A stretch of DNA of 64,000 nucleotides from Thalassomonas sp. RHCl1 (GCF_947387555.1 NZ_CANDNZ010000004.1:310001-374000); one strand, 5' to 3'; shown: positions 25,576-34,363, numbered from the stretch's first letter. Program-made: numbers and translations. Notes: generated by a model from the letters alone, not told the origin.

Positions 25576-26400
25576 ATGAAAAAAATAATACTCCCGCCAA
25601 TGTCGACCATCAACTGGTCGACTCAAGCCTATGGCATTAACGTTCCTATGTCGGAACGCGTATGTCGTGATTATCATATTAATGATGCTTGCTGGCATCT
25701 GCGTAAAAAAAACAGCGGCAAAAAAGGAGCATTCTTAAATAACAATGAGTATCAGATGCTGCTGGCGTTAGCTGACACCCCCGGTATTCCGGCGGTTTAT
25801 GGCCTTTATTATGAACAGCATGTCAGTGTATTGGTCAGGGAATATATCCAAGGCAACACCTTAAGTGTTTTGCTCAGAAGAAAAACTTTATCGCTGCAAG
25901 AAAAAACACACTGTTTATCAGCACTGGCTTCGGTTATTTCACTATGCCACCGAAAAGGAGTCATCCATGCAGATTTAAAGGCGAATAATATTGTTGTCGG
26001 AAAGCATGGACTGTCATTGATTGATTTTGGTGCTGCAGGCCGCTTGGGATCCGATATCAGTGAAAAACCTTATCTGAGTTACACTCGTTCTTTTTCTCAT
26101 CCGAATTTAAGTACCGGCTCTGGCGAATATACGCCAGCACTCGACTGGTATTCTTACCTAATTATTTGTTATGTGGTGACGTTTAACACCCTGCCCCAAA
26201 AACATTCAGACCACGCAACAAAGCATCACGAAGTTTCTGATGAATCAGTCCATTTATATTATGATTTTTCCAGATTATTTGACCCGGCATTAATTCCAGC
26301 GGCACTTTTATCTGTATTACATGATGTTAATAAAATTCTGTTGCATAAGCCGCAATGCCCCACAACTGAGTTCCCGACAACTTCCCGACTTAACGCTTAG
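25576..26400 (+). CDS. Serine/threonine protein kinase-like protein at the end of the T6SS operon
   Basis: 274 residues. The catalytic loop VIHADLKANNIVV and the metal-binding LIDFGAAG are intact, with HAD in place of the usual HRD. The N-terminal lobe lacks a clear glycine loop and the VAIK lysine is not obvious, so it is either a divergent kinase or a pseudokinase. There is no transmembrane segment or extra domain. It starts 24 bp after tssM and is last in the operon. A threonine-phosphorylation switch acting on the FHA protein encoded at 18680 is plausible by analogy with PpkA-Fha pairs. Confidence 0.8.
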   Translation: MKKIILPPMSTINWSTQAYGINVPMSERVCRDYHINDACWHLRKKNSGKKGAFLNNNEYQMLLALADTPGIPAVYGLYYEQHVSVLVREYIQGNTLSVLLRRKTLSLQEKTHCLSALASVISLCHRKGVIHADLKANNIVVGKHGLSLIDFGAAGRLGSDISEKPYLSYTRSFSHPNLSTGSGEYTPALDWYSYLIICYVVTFNTLPQKHSDHATKHHEVSDESVHLYYDFSRLFDPALIPAALLSVLHDVNKILLHKPQCPTTEFPTTSRLNA

Positions 26401-26490
26401 GCTTGACAGATGTGCAGCAAATTAGGCCATCACGACATAACCTTATGGTTCATATGACGTCAAGTAAATTTCAACATGTCTGTGTAAAAG

Positions 26491-27297
26491 TTACAGCTCC
26501 TTTTTTGATGCTTTTACCTGTATAAACAACTCATTATGCCAGTCATCGATCCCATACTTTTTCAAAATGGCTTTAATTTTATTTTTACTCCTGAGTATAC
26601 CGACTCCTTTATCAAACACATCAGCAAAATATGCCGAGCGCGGTTTGTGTTTGGGAGAAAGCGCCAGGTAACCATGATTGATGACATCTAAACAGCCCGC
26701 GACTCTTAAATCAGCACCATGACCTGTATTTGCCTTCATAAAGTCAATCAACATACTATCATCCAATAAGGCATCAAATCGCTCGTACTCAAGCATCTTA
26801 AACATCCGCTGTGGAATATCTTCTCCTTTTAGCAGCTCAACACTATGACTCCCCTTCATACTGGCAATATATAAATCAATATCCTGGCTATATGAATAAC
26901 CGGAAGTTGCCAAAAAATTTATCTTTTCAAGTGATGGTATACCCGTGTATTGCCAGTTTTTATAAGGCTTGGTGTAAAAGCAATATTTGGTTACCGAGAT
27001 TGACTGTTGCGGGTAAATAAACTCAGGGGCTTCCTCTTTAAAAGTAGGAATGACACCGTCTACGCTTCCTTCGCGAACTTCCCGTAATGCCCTGTCATAA
27101 GGCATATTGAAATAGACAACCTTGATATTCATTTCAGCAAAAGCATGCTTTGCAATTTCGATAGCAAAACCTTCCTGTTCTGCCTGAGCTTCACATGCAA
27201 AAGGACACCAATATTTTGGTGCCACAAGAGTAATTTTATCAGGCATATCTGCCTGCACATGTGTGGCAAGCCCTAAGAAAATCAATAGCCACCTCAT
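26491..27297 (-). CDS. Periplasmic solute-binding protein (SBP_bac_3-like)
   Basis: 268 residues with a short signal peptide (MRWLLIFLGLATHVQA). The mature protein starts with KITLVAPKYWCPFACEA and continues in the bilobal pattern of family 3 binding proteins: GFAIEIAKHAFAEMNIKVVYF, split here as GFAIEIAKHAF and MNIKVVYFNMPYDRAL, then GSVDGVIPTF. It could be a sensor or binding protein for a polar amino acid-like ligand; two Cys near the N terminus may form a disulfide. No permease gene is adjacent, so it is an orphan. Such orphans are common in Alteromonadales. It is convergent with the T6SS operon. Confidence 0.8.
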   Translation of the reverse strand: MRWLLIFLGLATHVQADMPDKITLVAPKYWCPFACEAQAEQEGFAIEIAKHAFAEMNIKVVYFNMPYDRALREVREGSVDGVIPTFKEEAPEFIYPQQSISVTKYCFYTKPYKNWQYTGIPSLEKINFLATSGYSYSQDIDLYIASMKGSHSVELLKGEDIPQRMFKMLEYERFDALLDDSMLIDFMKANTGHGADLRVAGCLDVINHGYLALSPKHKPRSAYFADVFDKGVGILRSKNKIKAILKKYGIDDWHNELFIQVKASKKEL

Positions 27298-27875
27298 AGG
27301 TTCTCCGATAAGCTAATTATTAAATGGCCATATTCCTATTAACTGTTGCTTAACGTGAACCAGCCTGCTTTCACGAAGACTTTCTTCCATCTACAAATAG
27401 CTGAATCAACCAAAGTGGTTTTCAAAAGATTTACTTATTACACCATAAAAGCTCCTGATAAAGGATCACAGAGAACCTGCGCAAGGAATGCTTTTCACTT
27501 CTTTAGAAATCGGTTTGAACACCAACATTACTGTGCATACCCATTTGATTTTTAACCAAAACCATACACCAGCACTTTAAGCTGATTTTATTAATAACAA
27601 GTAAGAAAATACATGCTGGGTAAACTCTTAGTATAGACATAAGAGCCTTGAAGAAGTGTTACCAACAAGCAGGGAATGATTCACATGATGCAAGAGGTGT
27701 CGTTTGAGCCATAAGCTGTTATTTTTATAATTTATAAACCGGCAACAAAGTAACACCGGCTTTGTTAGAAAACAGGAAATACTTTTAGTAACTCTAATCA
27801 ATATCAGATTGACTGATGCTTTATACGTGAAAAGTTTAGGTTGATTGATTAAAGCTTATGATTTACATAAAAAAA
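27298..27875. other. Gene-free stretch upstream of the solute-binding protein gene
   Basis: No convincing coding frame, repeat or RNA is visible in these 578 bp. The 69-codon frame at 27346-27555 lacks a ribosome-binding site and recognisable content. The promoter of the solute-binding protein gene should lie near 27300-27400. Confidence 0.5.
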
Positions 27876-27998
27876 GGGAGAGTGGTGGTAACCCAATCAG
27901 CCACACCTCGGCACATGAGTCGTCTGCTACGGTTGCTTTCTTCCGAATCTGGCCGGGTTCACAGAGTATCATTGCGAGGGGACCGAAAGGGTCACCAT
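27876..27998 (-). ncRNA. ffs: 4.5S signal recognition particle RNA
   Basis: On the minus strand the sequence follows bacterial SRP RNA closely: CTCGCAATGATACTCTGTG, then GAACCCGGCCAGA, then the GGAA tetraloop region TTCGGAAGAAAGCAACC, then GACTCATGTGCCGAGG. The ends pair perfectly over nine bases, TGGTGACCC (27989-27997) with GGGTTACCA (27886-27894). A T-run follows the 3' end (CTCTCCC then TTTTTT). Compared with the E. coli domain IV core, CAGGUCC is CAGAUUC here. C51U and G58A compensate each other, but G49 is changed to A. The RNA binds Ffh and targets nascent membrane proteins to the membrane. Confidence 0.9.
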
Positions 27999-28016
27999 AG
28001 AATGTTTACGGGGCGC

Positions 28017-28045
28017 ATTATTACCAATCGCCCAGCCTTATGCAA
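28017..28045 (-). promoter_or_regulatory. Promoter of ffs with GC-rich discriminator
   Basis: On the minus strand TTGCAT (28040-28045) is followed after 16-17 bp by TAATAAT (28017-28023). The segment just after it is GCGCCCCG, a GC-rich discriminator as in stringently controlled stable-RNA promoters. It fits initiation 5-10 nt upstream of the mature RNA, which would then be trimmed by RNase P. Confidence 0.7.
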
Positions 28046-28131
28046 GCACTAGTTTTACGTTTTGCTATCGTCCGCTGATTTTTCCATCAGCTTTTATATG
28101 TTCAGGTAAAAATCAGCACCTATCACAACAA

Positions 28132-28164
28132 AAAACGGCCAACCTACATCAGGTCAGCCGTTTT
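28132..28164 (-). terminator. Terminator of the DUF3014 gene
   Basis: AAAACGGCCAACCT and AGGTCAGCCGTTTT form a 14-bp stem with two mismatches around a 5-nt loop. A- and T-runs on both sides allow it to work in either direction; it lies 27 bp after the stop at 28191. Confidence 0.8.
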
Positions 28165-28190
28165 ATTGTGGCGAAAAGATTTATGCAGGC

Positions 28191-29093
28191 TTAGCTGTTA
28201 CTTTCCGCCCGCGCCAACTTTTCATTTAACTCAAGTAGTACCGACTTGATCACTAAAAGGTTCTCTTTGCCCAGCCTGAGCAGCAGTTTATCGGCATCGT
28301 CCATGGCTTCTATTTCCGGGTCTTTATAACGGAACATCACGCTCGGGCGGATCACTTCCATGGTCTCTTTAGGGATTTCCATGTCCAATACCCGGGTAAT
28401 GGCGTCTTGCAGGGTATGGGTAAAATCATCATCCGGGTAGCCCAATTCGCTGTAAGCTTCATTAATTAAAGGTTTAAGTTCGATATACCAGTCAACCAGG
28501 CGTTCGCTTTCCATCGAGCGCAGTAAATCGACATACAGGCTAAAGCGGCGTACCGAGTTTTCATCCCACTCCCATACCTGCTGATGCTTATTATCAAAAG
28601 TCTTGGTTTCTTTGGCGGAAAATGACGTGACCGGACGGACAAAAGGACTATGCTCGTAAGCTAATACCCCTTGGGCGAAATTATCGGTAAAGACCACGAA
28701 GCGACGGATCATATCGTCATCAATCACCAGCTTAAGTAATTCCTTACGCCAGGTCATGGTCGGTAATTTTTCTTGCAGCCAGAGATCGCTTTCATCCAGG
28801 GTCGGTAAAGGCTCAACTTCCACTAACTCAACCTCATGCTCCGGCGCTTGAATTTGCTCGGTTTCTGCTAATTCCGGCTCAGGTATGATCTCGACTTCAG
28901 GTTCAATCACTTCAGGCTCAACCACAGGGGCCGGTTCAGGCTGAACTTGTACTTGCTCGGGAACTTCCGGGGGTTTTTCACGAAAATATTGCCAGCCCAC
29001 TACCCCGCCTATGGTGGCGATAATCAGGCCGCCGGCGACCAACAAGGGAGAAACTTTGGGAGATTGTGTTTGTGTTTGATCTAAATTATCCAT
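28191..29093 (-). CDS. DUF3014 membrane-anchored protein
   Basis: 300 residues. One N-terminal membrane anchor (LLVAGGLIIATIGGVVGW, residues about 17-34) is followed by a Pro/Glu/Val-rich spacer to about residue 95, probably periplasmic. The C-terminal domain carries WLQEKLPTMTWRKELLKLV, DDDMIRRFVVFTDNFAQG and HSPFVRPVTSF, which I recognise as DUF3014. Its function is unknown. It is a single gene with a terminator downstream. Confidence 0.8.
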   Translation of the reverse strand: MDNLDQTQTQSPKVSPLLVAGGLIIATIGGVVGWQYFREKPPEVPEQVQVQPEPAPVVEPEVIEPEVEIIPEPELAETEQIQAPEHEVELVEVEPLPTLDESDLWLQEKLPTMTWRKELLKLVIDDDMIRRFVVFTDNFAQGVLAYEHSPFVRPVTSFSAKETKTFDNKHQQVWEWDENSVRRFSLYVDLLRSMESERLVDWYIELKPLINEAYSELGYPDDDFTHTLQDAITRVLDMEIPKETMEVIRPSVMFRYKDPEIEAMDDADKLLLRLGKENLLVIKSVLLELNEKLARAESNS

Positions 29094-29295
29094 GTTATCC
29101 CATTAATATATAAAACGGACATCCCGGGTTATCCCGGATGATGAAAAAGGATTAAGGTAAAACAGAATGTTTATTGCAACGTTTTTTGCCGTAGGTTGCA
29201 ACCAACAAATCGGCATTTAGGCAATTATTTTGTAAACAGATTTAATTTATTTTTAATTTCCTTCTATTTAGTCAAAAAACCGGCCCAAAAAATAA

Positions 29296-29323
29296 AAAAG
29301 CAAAGAGCGTGCCCTTTGCTTTT
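29296..29323 (-). terminator. Terminator of maiA
   Basis: AAAAGCAAAG (29296-29305) pairs perfectly with CTTTGCTTTT (29314-29323) around an 8-nt loop. A T-rich tract follows on the minus strand. It lies 31 bp after the maiA stop. Confidence 0.85.
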
Positions 29324-29353
29324 CATTTTTCAACCAGATAAACCGGGTTCGCT

Positions 29354-29992
29354 TTATTGGGCATCCGCCTGATTTTCCGGCAGGGCCTTAATAAAAGCCG
29401 GTAGTTGCAGGCAGTTCTCAACCACGCGATTGATATGGGGAAAAGCACTCATATCCAGTTTAAAACGGTTGGCGTTGTATACTTGCGGCACCAGACAAAG
29501 GTCTGCCACGGTCACGATATCGCCAAAGCAATACAAACCGGCACTTTTCGCAAGTTGAGCCTCTACCGCGGCAAAACCTTTACTCATCCAGTGATGAGAC
29601 CAGGTGAGCTTGTCCTTATCTTCCAGCGAAAATTCGCTGCCCAGATACTGCTGCACCCGTAAATTATTCAATGGATGAATTTCACAGGCAATATCCAGTG
29701 CCAGCGCCTGAACTTTTGCCCGCTCAATAGCATCCGCCGGATACAGACTGTTCTCGGGAAAACGGCTGTCCAGGTAATCAATGATCGCCAGCGACTGGTT
29801 CAGTTTTAAATCACCGTCCACTAAGGTCGGCACTAACTCATTGGGGTTTAGCTCGGCATAAGCGCTCTGGTGTTGTTCACCGCCATCTTTAACCAGGTGA
29901 ACCGGGATAGATTCAAACTCAATTTCCTTGTGAAACAAGGCAATGCGTACACGATAAGCGGCGGATGAACGCCAGTAGCCATATAATTTCAT
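29354..29992 (-). CDS. maiA: Maleylacetoacetate isomerase
   Basis: 212 residues, zeta-class glutathione transferase fold. The catalytic motif is RSSAAYRVRIAL near the N terminus, with NELVPTLVDGDLKLNQSLAI as the glutathione-binding strand and cis-Pro region, and LYPADAIERAKVQALALDIA at the start of the helical domain. It isomerises maleylacetoacetate to fumarylacetoacetate with glutathione, the penultimate step of tyrosine breakdown. It lies downstream of fah on the same strand, with a stem-loop between them. Confidence 0.93.
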   Translation of the reverse strand: MKLYGYWRSSAAYRVRIALFHKEIEFESIPVHLVKDGGEQHQSAYAELNPNELVPTLVDGDLKLNQSLAIIDYLDSRFPENSLYPADAIERAKVQALALDIACEIHPLNNLRVQQYLGSEFSLEDKDKLTWSHHWMSKGFAAVEAQLAKSAGLYCFGDIVTVADLCLVPQVYNANRFKLDMSAFPHINRVVENCLQLPAFIKALPENQADAQ

Positions 29993-30074
29993 TTTGTTAT
30001 TCTCCCGTGGCAGAAGTGTTTATATCCATCAGAGGTTGTCGACAGCCAGTTTTTCTGGCTGCAAAAATTAAAAA

Positions 30075-30105
30075 GCCGGGGATGCCAAATCAGCAACTCC
30101 CCGGC
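30075..30105 (-). terminator. Terminator between fah and maiA
   Basis: GCCGGGGA (30075-30082) and TCCCCGGC (30098-30105) pair perfectly. On the minus strand TTTTTAATTTTT follows. It lies after fah and before maiA, so only part of the transcription may pass into maiA, or maiA has its own promoter. Confidence 0.8.
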
Positions 30106-30127
30106 GATATAGTCAAATATTAATGTT

Positions 30128-31114
30128 TTACGCTTTATATTCAACCACTTGCTGATCGATGGCGCCGAAAATACTGTCACCGTTGTTGTCAAACATTTCA
30201 ATGCGTACCTGATCGCCAAACTTCATAAAGGAAGTGCTGGGTTTACCGTCGGCAATGATTTCCAACATACGTTTTTCCGCTAAACAGCTGGAACCGGCAG
30301 AGCGGTCGTAGTTAGAGATAGTACCTGAACCTACGATACAACCGGCCGTTAACGGGCGTGTTTTCGCGGCATGGGCAACTATGGTCGGGAAATCAAAAGT
30401 CATGTCTACGCCGCAGTTTGGCTGGCCGAACAATTCTTTGTTTAAATGGGTGGTCAAAGGCAAGTGTAACTTGCTGCCGTCCCAGGCATCGCCGAGCTCA
30501 TCCGGGGTTACCGCTACCGGAGAGAAAGCACTTGATGGCTTACTGGAGAAAAAGCCGAAACCTTTTGCCAACTCGCCCGGGATCAGGTTACGCAGTGAGA
30601 CATCATTGACCAGCATAAGTAATTTGATATGACCGGCTGCGGTTTCTGCTGAAGCTCCCATAGGCACATCATCGGTGATCACCGCCACTTCAGATTCAAA
30701 ATCAATACCGTAGTCTTCGCTGGCCACAGGAATATCGTCATAAGGACCGATAAAGGCGTCTGAGCCGCCCTGATACATCAGGGGATCTGTCCAGAATGAA
30801 GCCGGCATTTCTGCATTTCTTGCCTTACGTACCAGTTCTACGTGGTTAACATAGGCACTGCCGTCTGCCCACTGGTAGGCACGCGGCAGCGGCGATTCAC
30901 AGCTTTGCTGTTCAAAGGCGATGGCATTGTCAAGCTTGCCTTCATTTAATGCCTTATAGACTTCGTTCAGTTTCGGCTCGGTTTGCGCCCAGTTATCTAA
31001 CGCCGCCTGCAAAGTCGGGGCGATATCACTAACAACCACCGCTTTTTCCAGGTTACGGCTTACCACGACTAACTGGCCGTCACGGCTATTATTTTTAAGC
31101 GTTGCTAATTTCAT
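30128..31114 (-). CDS. fah: Fumarylacetoacetate hydrolase family protein
   Basis: 328 residues. The FAH catalytic domain is recognisable from GIDFESEVAVITDDVPMG, carrying metal-binding acidic residues, through NDVSLRNLIPGELAKGFGFF, KPSSAFSPVAVTPDELG, and TAGCIVGSGTISN with GSSCLAEKR. It hydrolyses fumarylacetoacetate to fumarate and acetoacetate, the last step of the homogentisate route. This is the long single-domain type seen in marine gammaproteobacteria rather than the eukaryote-like form. A TyrR-box-like site lies 166 bp upstream at 31280-31297. Confidence 0.9.
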   Translation of the reverse strand: MKLATLKNNSRDGQLVVVSRNLEKAVVVSDIAPTLQAALDNWAQTEPKLNEVYKALNEGKLDNAIAFEQQSCESPLPRAYQWADGSAYVNHVELVRKARNAEMPASFWTDPLMYQGGSDAFIGPYDDIPVASEDYGIDFESEVAVITDDVPMGASAETAAGHIKLLMLVNDVSLRNLIPGELAKGFGFFSSKPSSAFSPVAVTPDELGDAWDGSKLHLPLTTHLNKELFGQPNCGVDMTFDFPTIVAHAAKTRPLTAGCIVGSGTISNYDRSAGSSCLAEKRMLEIIADGKPSTSFMKFGDQVRIEMFDNNGDSIFGAIDQQVVEYKA

Positions 31115-31279
31115 TATCAGACCTTTTTCAGTTTGTAAGCAAAACCTTGTTCGTCACTTCTCAACAAATGCCGGTAAGCAAGGTTTAGTAAAATATTACT
31201 ATCTAGAATATAACAGGTGATTTTACTGAAACTTACACGAATTACCAGAGCGCAAAGCGCTATCTTCACCCGGTACAGA

Positions 31280-31297
31280 TGTCTGTAAATCTTTACA
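31280..31297 (-). promoter_or_regulatory. TyrR-box-like site upstream of fah
   Basis: TGTCTGTAAATCTTTACA fits TGTAAA-N6-TTTACA at nine of twelve fixed positions. Inside it TGTAAATCTTTACA is also a perfect short palindrome. It lies upstream of fah-maiA, close to tyrR. Confidence 0.5.
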
Positions 31298-31365
31298 TGG
31301 CTAAGGGAGGGAGAAACCGCCATCAAGGGTCATTTACGCGTTATTTTCTTATCCCAAAAACAGTC

Positions 31366-31410
31366 AAAACCGGCACAGAGCCTGAAAATACAGGCAGTAC
31401 CGGCTTTTTA
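31366..31410 (-). terminator. Terminator of tyrR
   Basis: AAAACCGGC at the left and ACCGGCTTTT at the right pair, with an inner CCTG/CAGG stem. It lies just after the tyrR stop at 31432, and the minus strand continues into a T-containing tract. Confidence 0.75.
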
Positions 31411-31431
31411 GCTTAACGCTGACATCTGGCA

Positions 31432-32982
31432 TTAAATCTTTACAGTTTTCTTATTGATATCGTATTCGCGCAGTTTGTTGGCAACTGCGGTATGGCTTAA
31501 GCCGAGCTTTTTCGCCAGCTGCCGGGTACTTGGATAGGCGGGATACAGCTTTCTTAAGATATCCGCCTCATAATTTTTCACCGCGGCTTCAAGGGTACCT
31601 TCAAACTCCTGCTCCAGATAACCGTGCTCCCGGGTATACGCCGGCAACTGCAAATGCGCTGTGGTGATCACATCCCCCTCGAGTACAGAAACCGCGCGGA
31701 TCAACACATTTTCCAGCTGGCGGACGTTACCCGGCCAGGGATAATGTTCAATAAAGTCACGGCAATCATCATCCATCAGCAGGCGATATTTGCCCAACCT
31801 TTGCCCCGACTGGGCGATAAAAAACTCCGCCAGCGGCAAAATATCGCTGCGCCTTTCCCTCAGCGGCGGCAGGTTCAAGCCTAAAACATTCAACCGATAG
31901 TAGAGATCTTCACGAAACTCCCCCGTGGCGACCAGTTGCAACAAGTCTTTACTGGTAGAGCTGATAAAGTGGATATTAATGGTAATTTCACGTTCATCAT
32001 CTACCCGGCGGAAGCTGCCGTTTTGGATCACCCGCAATAACTTGGTTTGCAGTTTAGGCGACATTTCCCCCACTTCATCGAGAAACAAGGTGCCGCCGTC
32101 GGCAAGCTCCAGCAGACCCCGTTTGCTGTTTTCATGACCGGAAGCGCCGATACCGAATAATTCCGACTCGGCGGCATCATCGGGTAAGGTGGCGCAGTTT
32201 AAGGTCATAAAGGGTTTTTCCGAGCGTTCACTGGCTTCATGGCAGGCTTTGGCCAGCAACTCCTTACCGGTGCCGGTTTCCCCCACCAAGAGCATGGCGG
32301 AATCAAGCATCACCATACGTTTGGCTTCACGGATCACTTTACGCATCGCCGTGCTGCTGGCCTGGATCCCGGAAAAAATACTTTCGCTGGGCTGTTTAAA
32401 GGCACTGATTTGCTGCCCCAGCCTGGCTTCGGATTTGAGGATAAGCACCGCGCCGGCAAGCACATTGGCGCCGGTTTCATCCCAGACATGGATCGGCAGA
32501 ATATCGGCAACAAAGTCTTCGTCGAGAAATTTCAAACGCCGGGTCTGCGCCAGAACATCGTCGCTGTCGAGCCAGCGACTAAAATTAAAGCCTTTGAGCC
32601 ACTGACTGATATGCTCGCCGATAATCTCCTTCTGGGTTGCCCCCATGATAGTCACGGCGACGTCATTGACTACCCGGATATTGCCTTTGGCATCGATGGA
32701 AACAAAAGGGTCTGGAAAGGTTTTGATCAGGGTTGCCAGCTCATTACGCTCACGCTCTGATGGCATAAAAGGTGTGGTTTTAACATCCTCTACCCCGTCA
32801 ATTAACCGTAATTGTGGCATAAAGGACTGTAATTCGGAGAAATCAAGATCCGGAATATTGACAAATATTTTACCCGAATGCTTCAGCTCAATGCCGCGTA
32901 AGTCTATTTCACGTTCAACAAAAATCCCTAAGACTTCCTGTGCAATTCCTACCCGGTCTTTGCAGCCTATTTCCAATCGCAT
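31432..32982 (-). CDS. tyrR: Aromatic amino acid regulator TyrR
   Basis: 516 residues with the full TyrR order: ACT domain (MRLEIGCKDRVGIAQEVLG, 1-70), PAS domain (about 80-190), AAA+ domain (Walker A GETGTGKE; Walker B GTLFLDEVGEM) and a C-terminal HTH (STRQLAKKLGLSHTAVANKL). The GAFTGA loop that contacts sigma-54 is replaced by GIGASGHENSKRG, as expected for TyrR, which works with sigma-70. It senses tyrosine and phenylalanine and controls their transport or catabolism. A perfect TyrR box at 33023-33040 suggests autoregulation. Its neighbours phhA/phhB and fah/maiA are probable targets. Confidence 0.95.
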   Translation of the reverse strand: MRLEIGCKDRVGIAQEVLGIFVEREIDLRGIELKHSGKIFVNIPDLDFSELQSFMPQLRLIDGVEDVKTTPFMPSERERNELATLIKTFPDPFVSIDAKGNIRVVNDVAVTIMGATQKEIIGEHISQWLKGFNFSRWLDSDDVLAQTRRLKFLDEDFVADILPIHVWDETGANVLAGAVLILKSEARLGQQISAFKQPSESIFSGIQASSTAMRKVIREAKRMVMLDSAMLLVGETGTGKELLAKACHEASERSEKPFMTLNCATLPDDAAESELFGIGASGHENSKRGLLELADGGTLFLDEVGEMSPKLQTKLLRVIQNGSFRRVDDEREITINIHFISSTSKDLLQLVATGEFREDLYYRLNVLGLNLPPLRERRSDILPLAEFFIAQSGQRLGKYRLLMDDDCRDFIEHYPWPGNVRQLENVLIRAVSVLEGDVITTAHLQLPAYTREHGYLEQEFEGTLEAAVKNYEADILRKLYPAYPSTRQLAKKLGLSHTAVANKLREYDINKKTVKI

Positions 32983-33022
32983 TATGGTGAACCTTTATTC
33001 CTGAGATAAAACAAACCCTTAT

Positions 33023-33040
33023 TGTAAACTATTTTTTACA
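33023..33040 (-). promoter_or_regulatory. Perfect TyrR box upstream of tyrR
   Basis: TGTAAACTATTTTTTACA matches TGTAAA-N6-TTTACA at every fixed position. It lies 41 bp upstream of the tyrR start, between that gene and the phhB terminator, consistent with autoregulation. Confidence 0.75.
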
Positions 33041-33046
33041 ATAAAA

Positions 33047-33069
33047 AAGCCCCCAATAATTGGAGGCTT
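33047..33069 (-). terminator. Terminator of phhA-phhB
   Basis: AAGCCCCC and GGAGGCTT form a stem with one mismatch around AATAATT; TTTTTTATT follows on the minus strand. It lies 23 bp after the phhB stop. Confidence 0.85.
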
Positions 33070-33092
33070 GATATCAGAAATGTAACACAAGG

Positions 33093-33431
33093 TTACAGAA
33101 GTTTGTCGGTTTTCGCCGCGCAAATGAAATCGTTTTTATGTAAACCGCGAATGGCATGTGTCCACCAGGTCACAGTCACCTTGCCCCATTCCAGTGTAAT
33201 GGCCGGGTGATGAAACTCGGCTTCCGCCAGCTCAGCCACCTGGTTGGAAAAGGCCCAGGCTTGTTTAAAGTTTTTAAACTTATATACCCGCTCCAGCATC
33301 ATCACGCCGTCACGCACTTCTGGCACCCAATCGGGTAACTGGGACATTAATTCCTGCAGCTCTTCATCGCTGACTTTAGGGGCATCAACATGACAGGCTT
33401 CACATTGCTGGGTTGATAATTGAGAAGTCAT
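33093..33431 (-). CDS. phhB: Pterin-4a-carbinolamine dehydratase PhhB
   Basis: 112 residues, normal for the family. The active-site motif is [20 protein letters not shown], including the paired histidines, followed by [17 protein letters not shown]. It dehydrates the pterin carbinolamine produced by phenylalanine hydroxylase so that the cofactor can be recycled. It lies 9 bp after phhA, clearly in one operon. Confidence 0.95.
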   Translation of the reverse strand: MTSQLSTQQCEACHVDAPKVSDEELQELMSQLPDWVPEVRDGVMMLERVYKFKNFKQAWAFSNQVAELAEAEFHHPAITLEWGKVTVTWWTHAIRGLHKNDFICAAKTDKLL

Positions 33432-33440
33432 AACTTGTCC

Positions 33441-34244
33441 TTAACTTGCTATCTTTTTTTCTTTAGGTGGGAATTTCGGCTCATGCAAGCCCAGGGCTTT
33501 AGCTTCTTCAACCAAGGCCAATAAATCAAGCTGGCTGATGCTATCTAAATCACTGATTTTATTTATCATGAAATAAATCGGCTGCATAATATCAATACGG
33601 TACGGGGTACGCAGTACATCGACCACATCCAGGGCTTTACGCTCGGCAACCGGGTCGGTCATGGCATACTGGGTTTCTCCCGGGGAGGATAAAATACCGC
33701 CGCCGTAGATTCTCAGGCCGTCTTGGGTATCAAGTAAACCAAATTCTATCGTGAACCAGTAAAGACGCGCCAGGAAAACCCTGTCTTCTTTACTGGCATT
33801 TAAGCCTAACTCCCCGTAGCGCTGGGTGAAATTGGCAAAGGCCGGGTTGGTCAATAACGGACAGTGGCCAAATATTTCATGGAAAATATCCGGCTCCTGC
33901 AGGTAGTCAAACTCTGCCCGGGTACGGATAAAAGTCGCTACCGGGAATTTTTTCTCGGAAAGTAATTTAAAGAATTCACCAAAACCTATCAGCGCCGGTA
34001 CCTTGGCACATTGCCAGCCTGTGGTGGCCAGCAATACTTCGCTGACTTCTTCTAACTGGGGAACACGATCCATCGGCAACTTAAGCCTGTCCAGTCCGGT
34101 AATAAACTCATCACAGGCCTTACCTTTAATACAATCAAGCTGGCGGGTGATTAATTCCTGCCAGATTTGATTTTCTTCATCCGTCCAATGTATTTTGCCA
34201 TCGGCTTCGACATCCTTGGAGACATATTTTGTCGCCTTACCCAT
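33441..34244 (-). CDS. phhA: Phenylalanine-4-hydroxylase PhhA
   Basis: 267 residues from the ATG at 34244. I prefer this start to the in-frame one at 34280 because AAGGAAG lies 4-5 nt upstream of it and MGKATKYVSKD is the typical beginning. The iron ligands are in DIFHEIFGHCPLL (His-x4-His) and FTIEFGLL (Glu). It hydroxylates phenylalanine to tyrosine with tetrahydropterin and O2, feeding tyrosine into the homogentisate route. Co-transcribed with phhB. A TyrR box lies about 120 bp upstream. Confidence 0.95.
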   Translation of the reverse strand: MGKATKYVSKDVEADGKIHWTDEENQIWQELITRQLDCIKGKACDEFITGLDRLKLPMDRVPQLEEVSEVLLATTGWQCAKVPALIGFGEFFKLLSEKKFPVATFIRTRAEFDYLQEPDIFHEIFGHCPLLTNPAFANFTQRYGELGLNASKEDRVFLARLYWFTIEFGLLDTQDGLRIYGGGILSSPGETQYAMTDPVAERKALDVVDVLRTPYRIDIMQPIYFMINKISDLDSISQLDLLALVEEAKALGLHEPKFPPKEKKIAS

Positions 34245-34363
34245 TTTCACTTCCTTTAACGTTTGTTGTGGCCTCACCACAGTAGATATATTTATATTAA
34301 GGGAAGCGGGTTAAGAAAAGATAGCCGCAGCCTGTGGTTAATTAATGCACAGCCGCCAATTGC

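Noticed and set aside
27858-28052. 64-codon plus-strand frame (MIYIKKGRVVVTQSATP…)
   Set aside because: It is antisense to the 4.5S RNA gene; the conserved RNA on the other strand explains the sequence.
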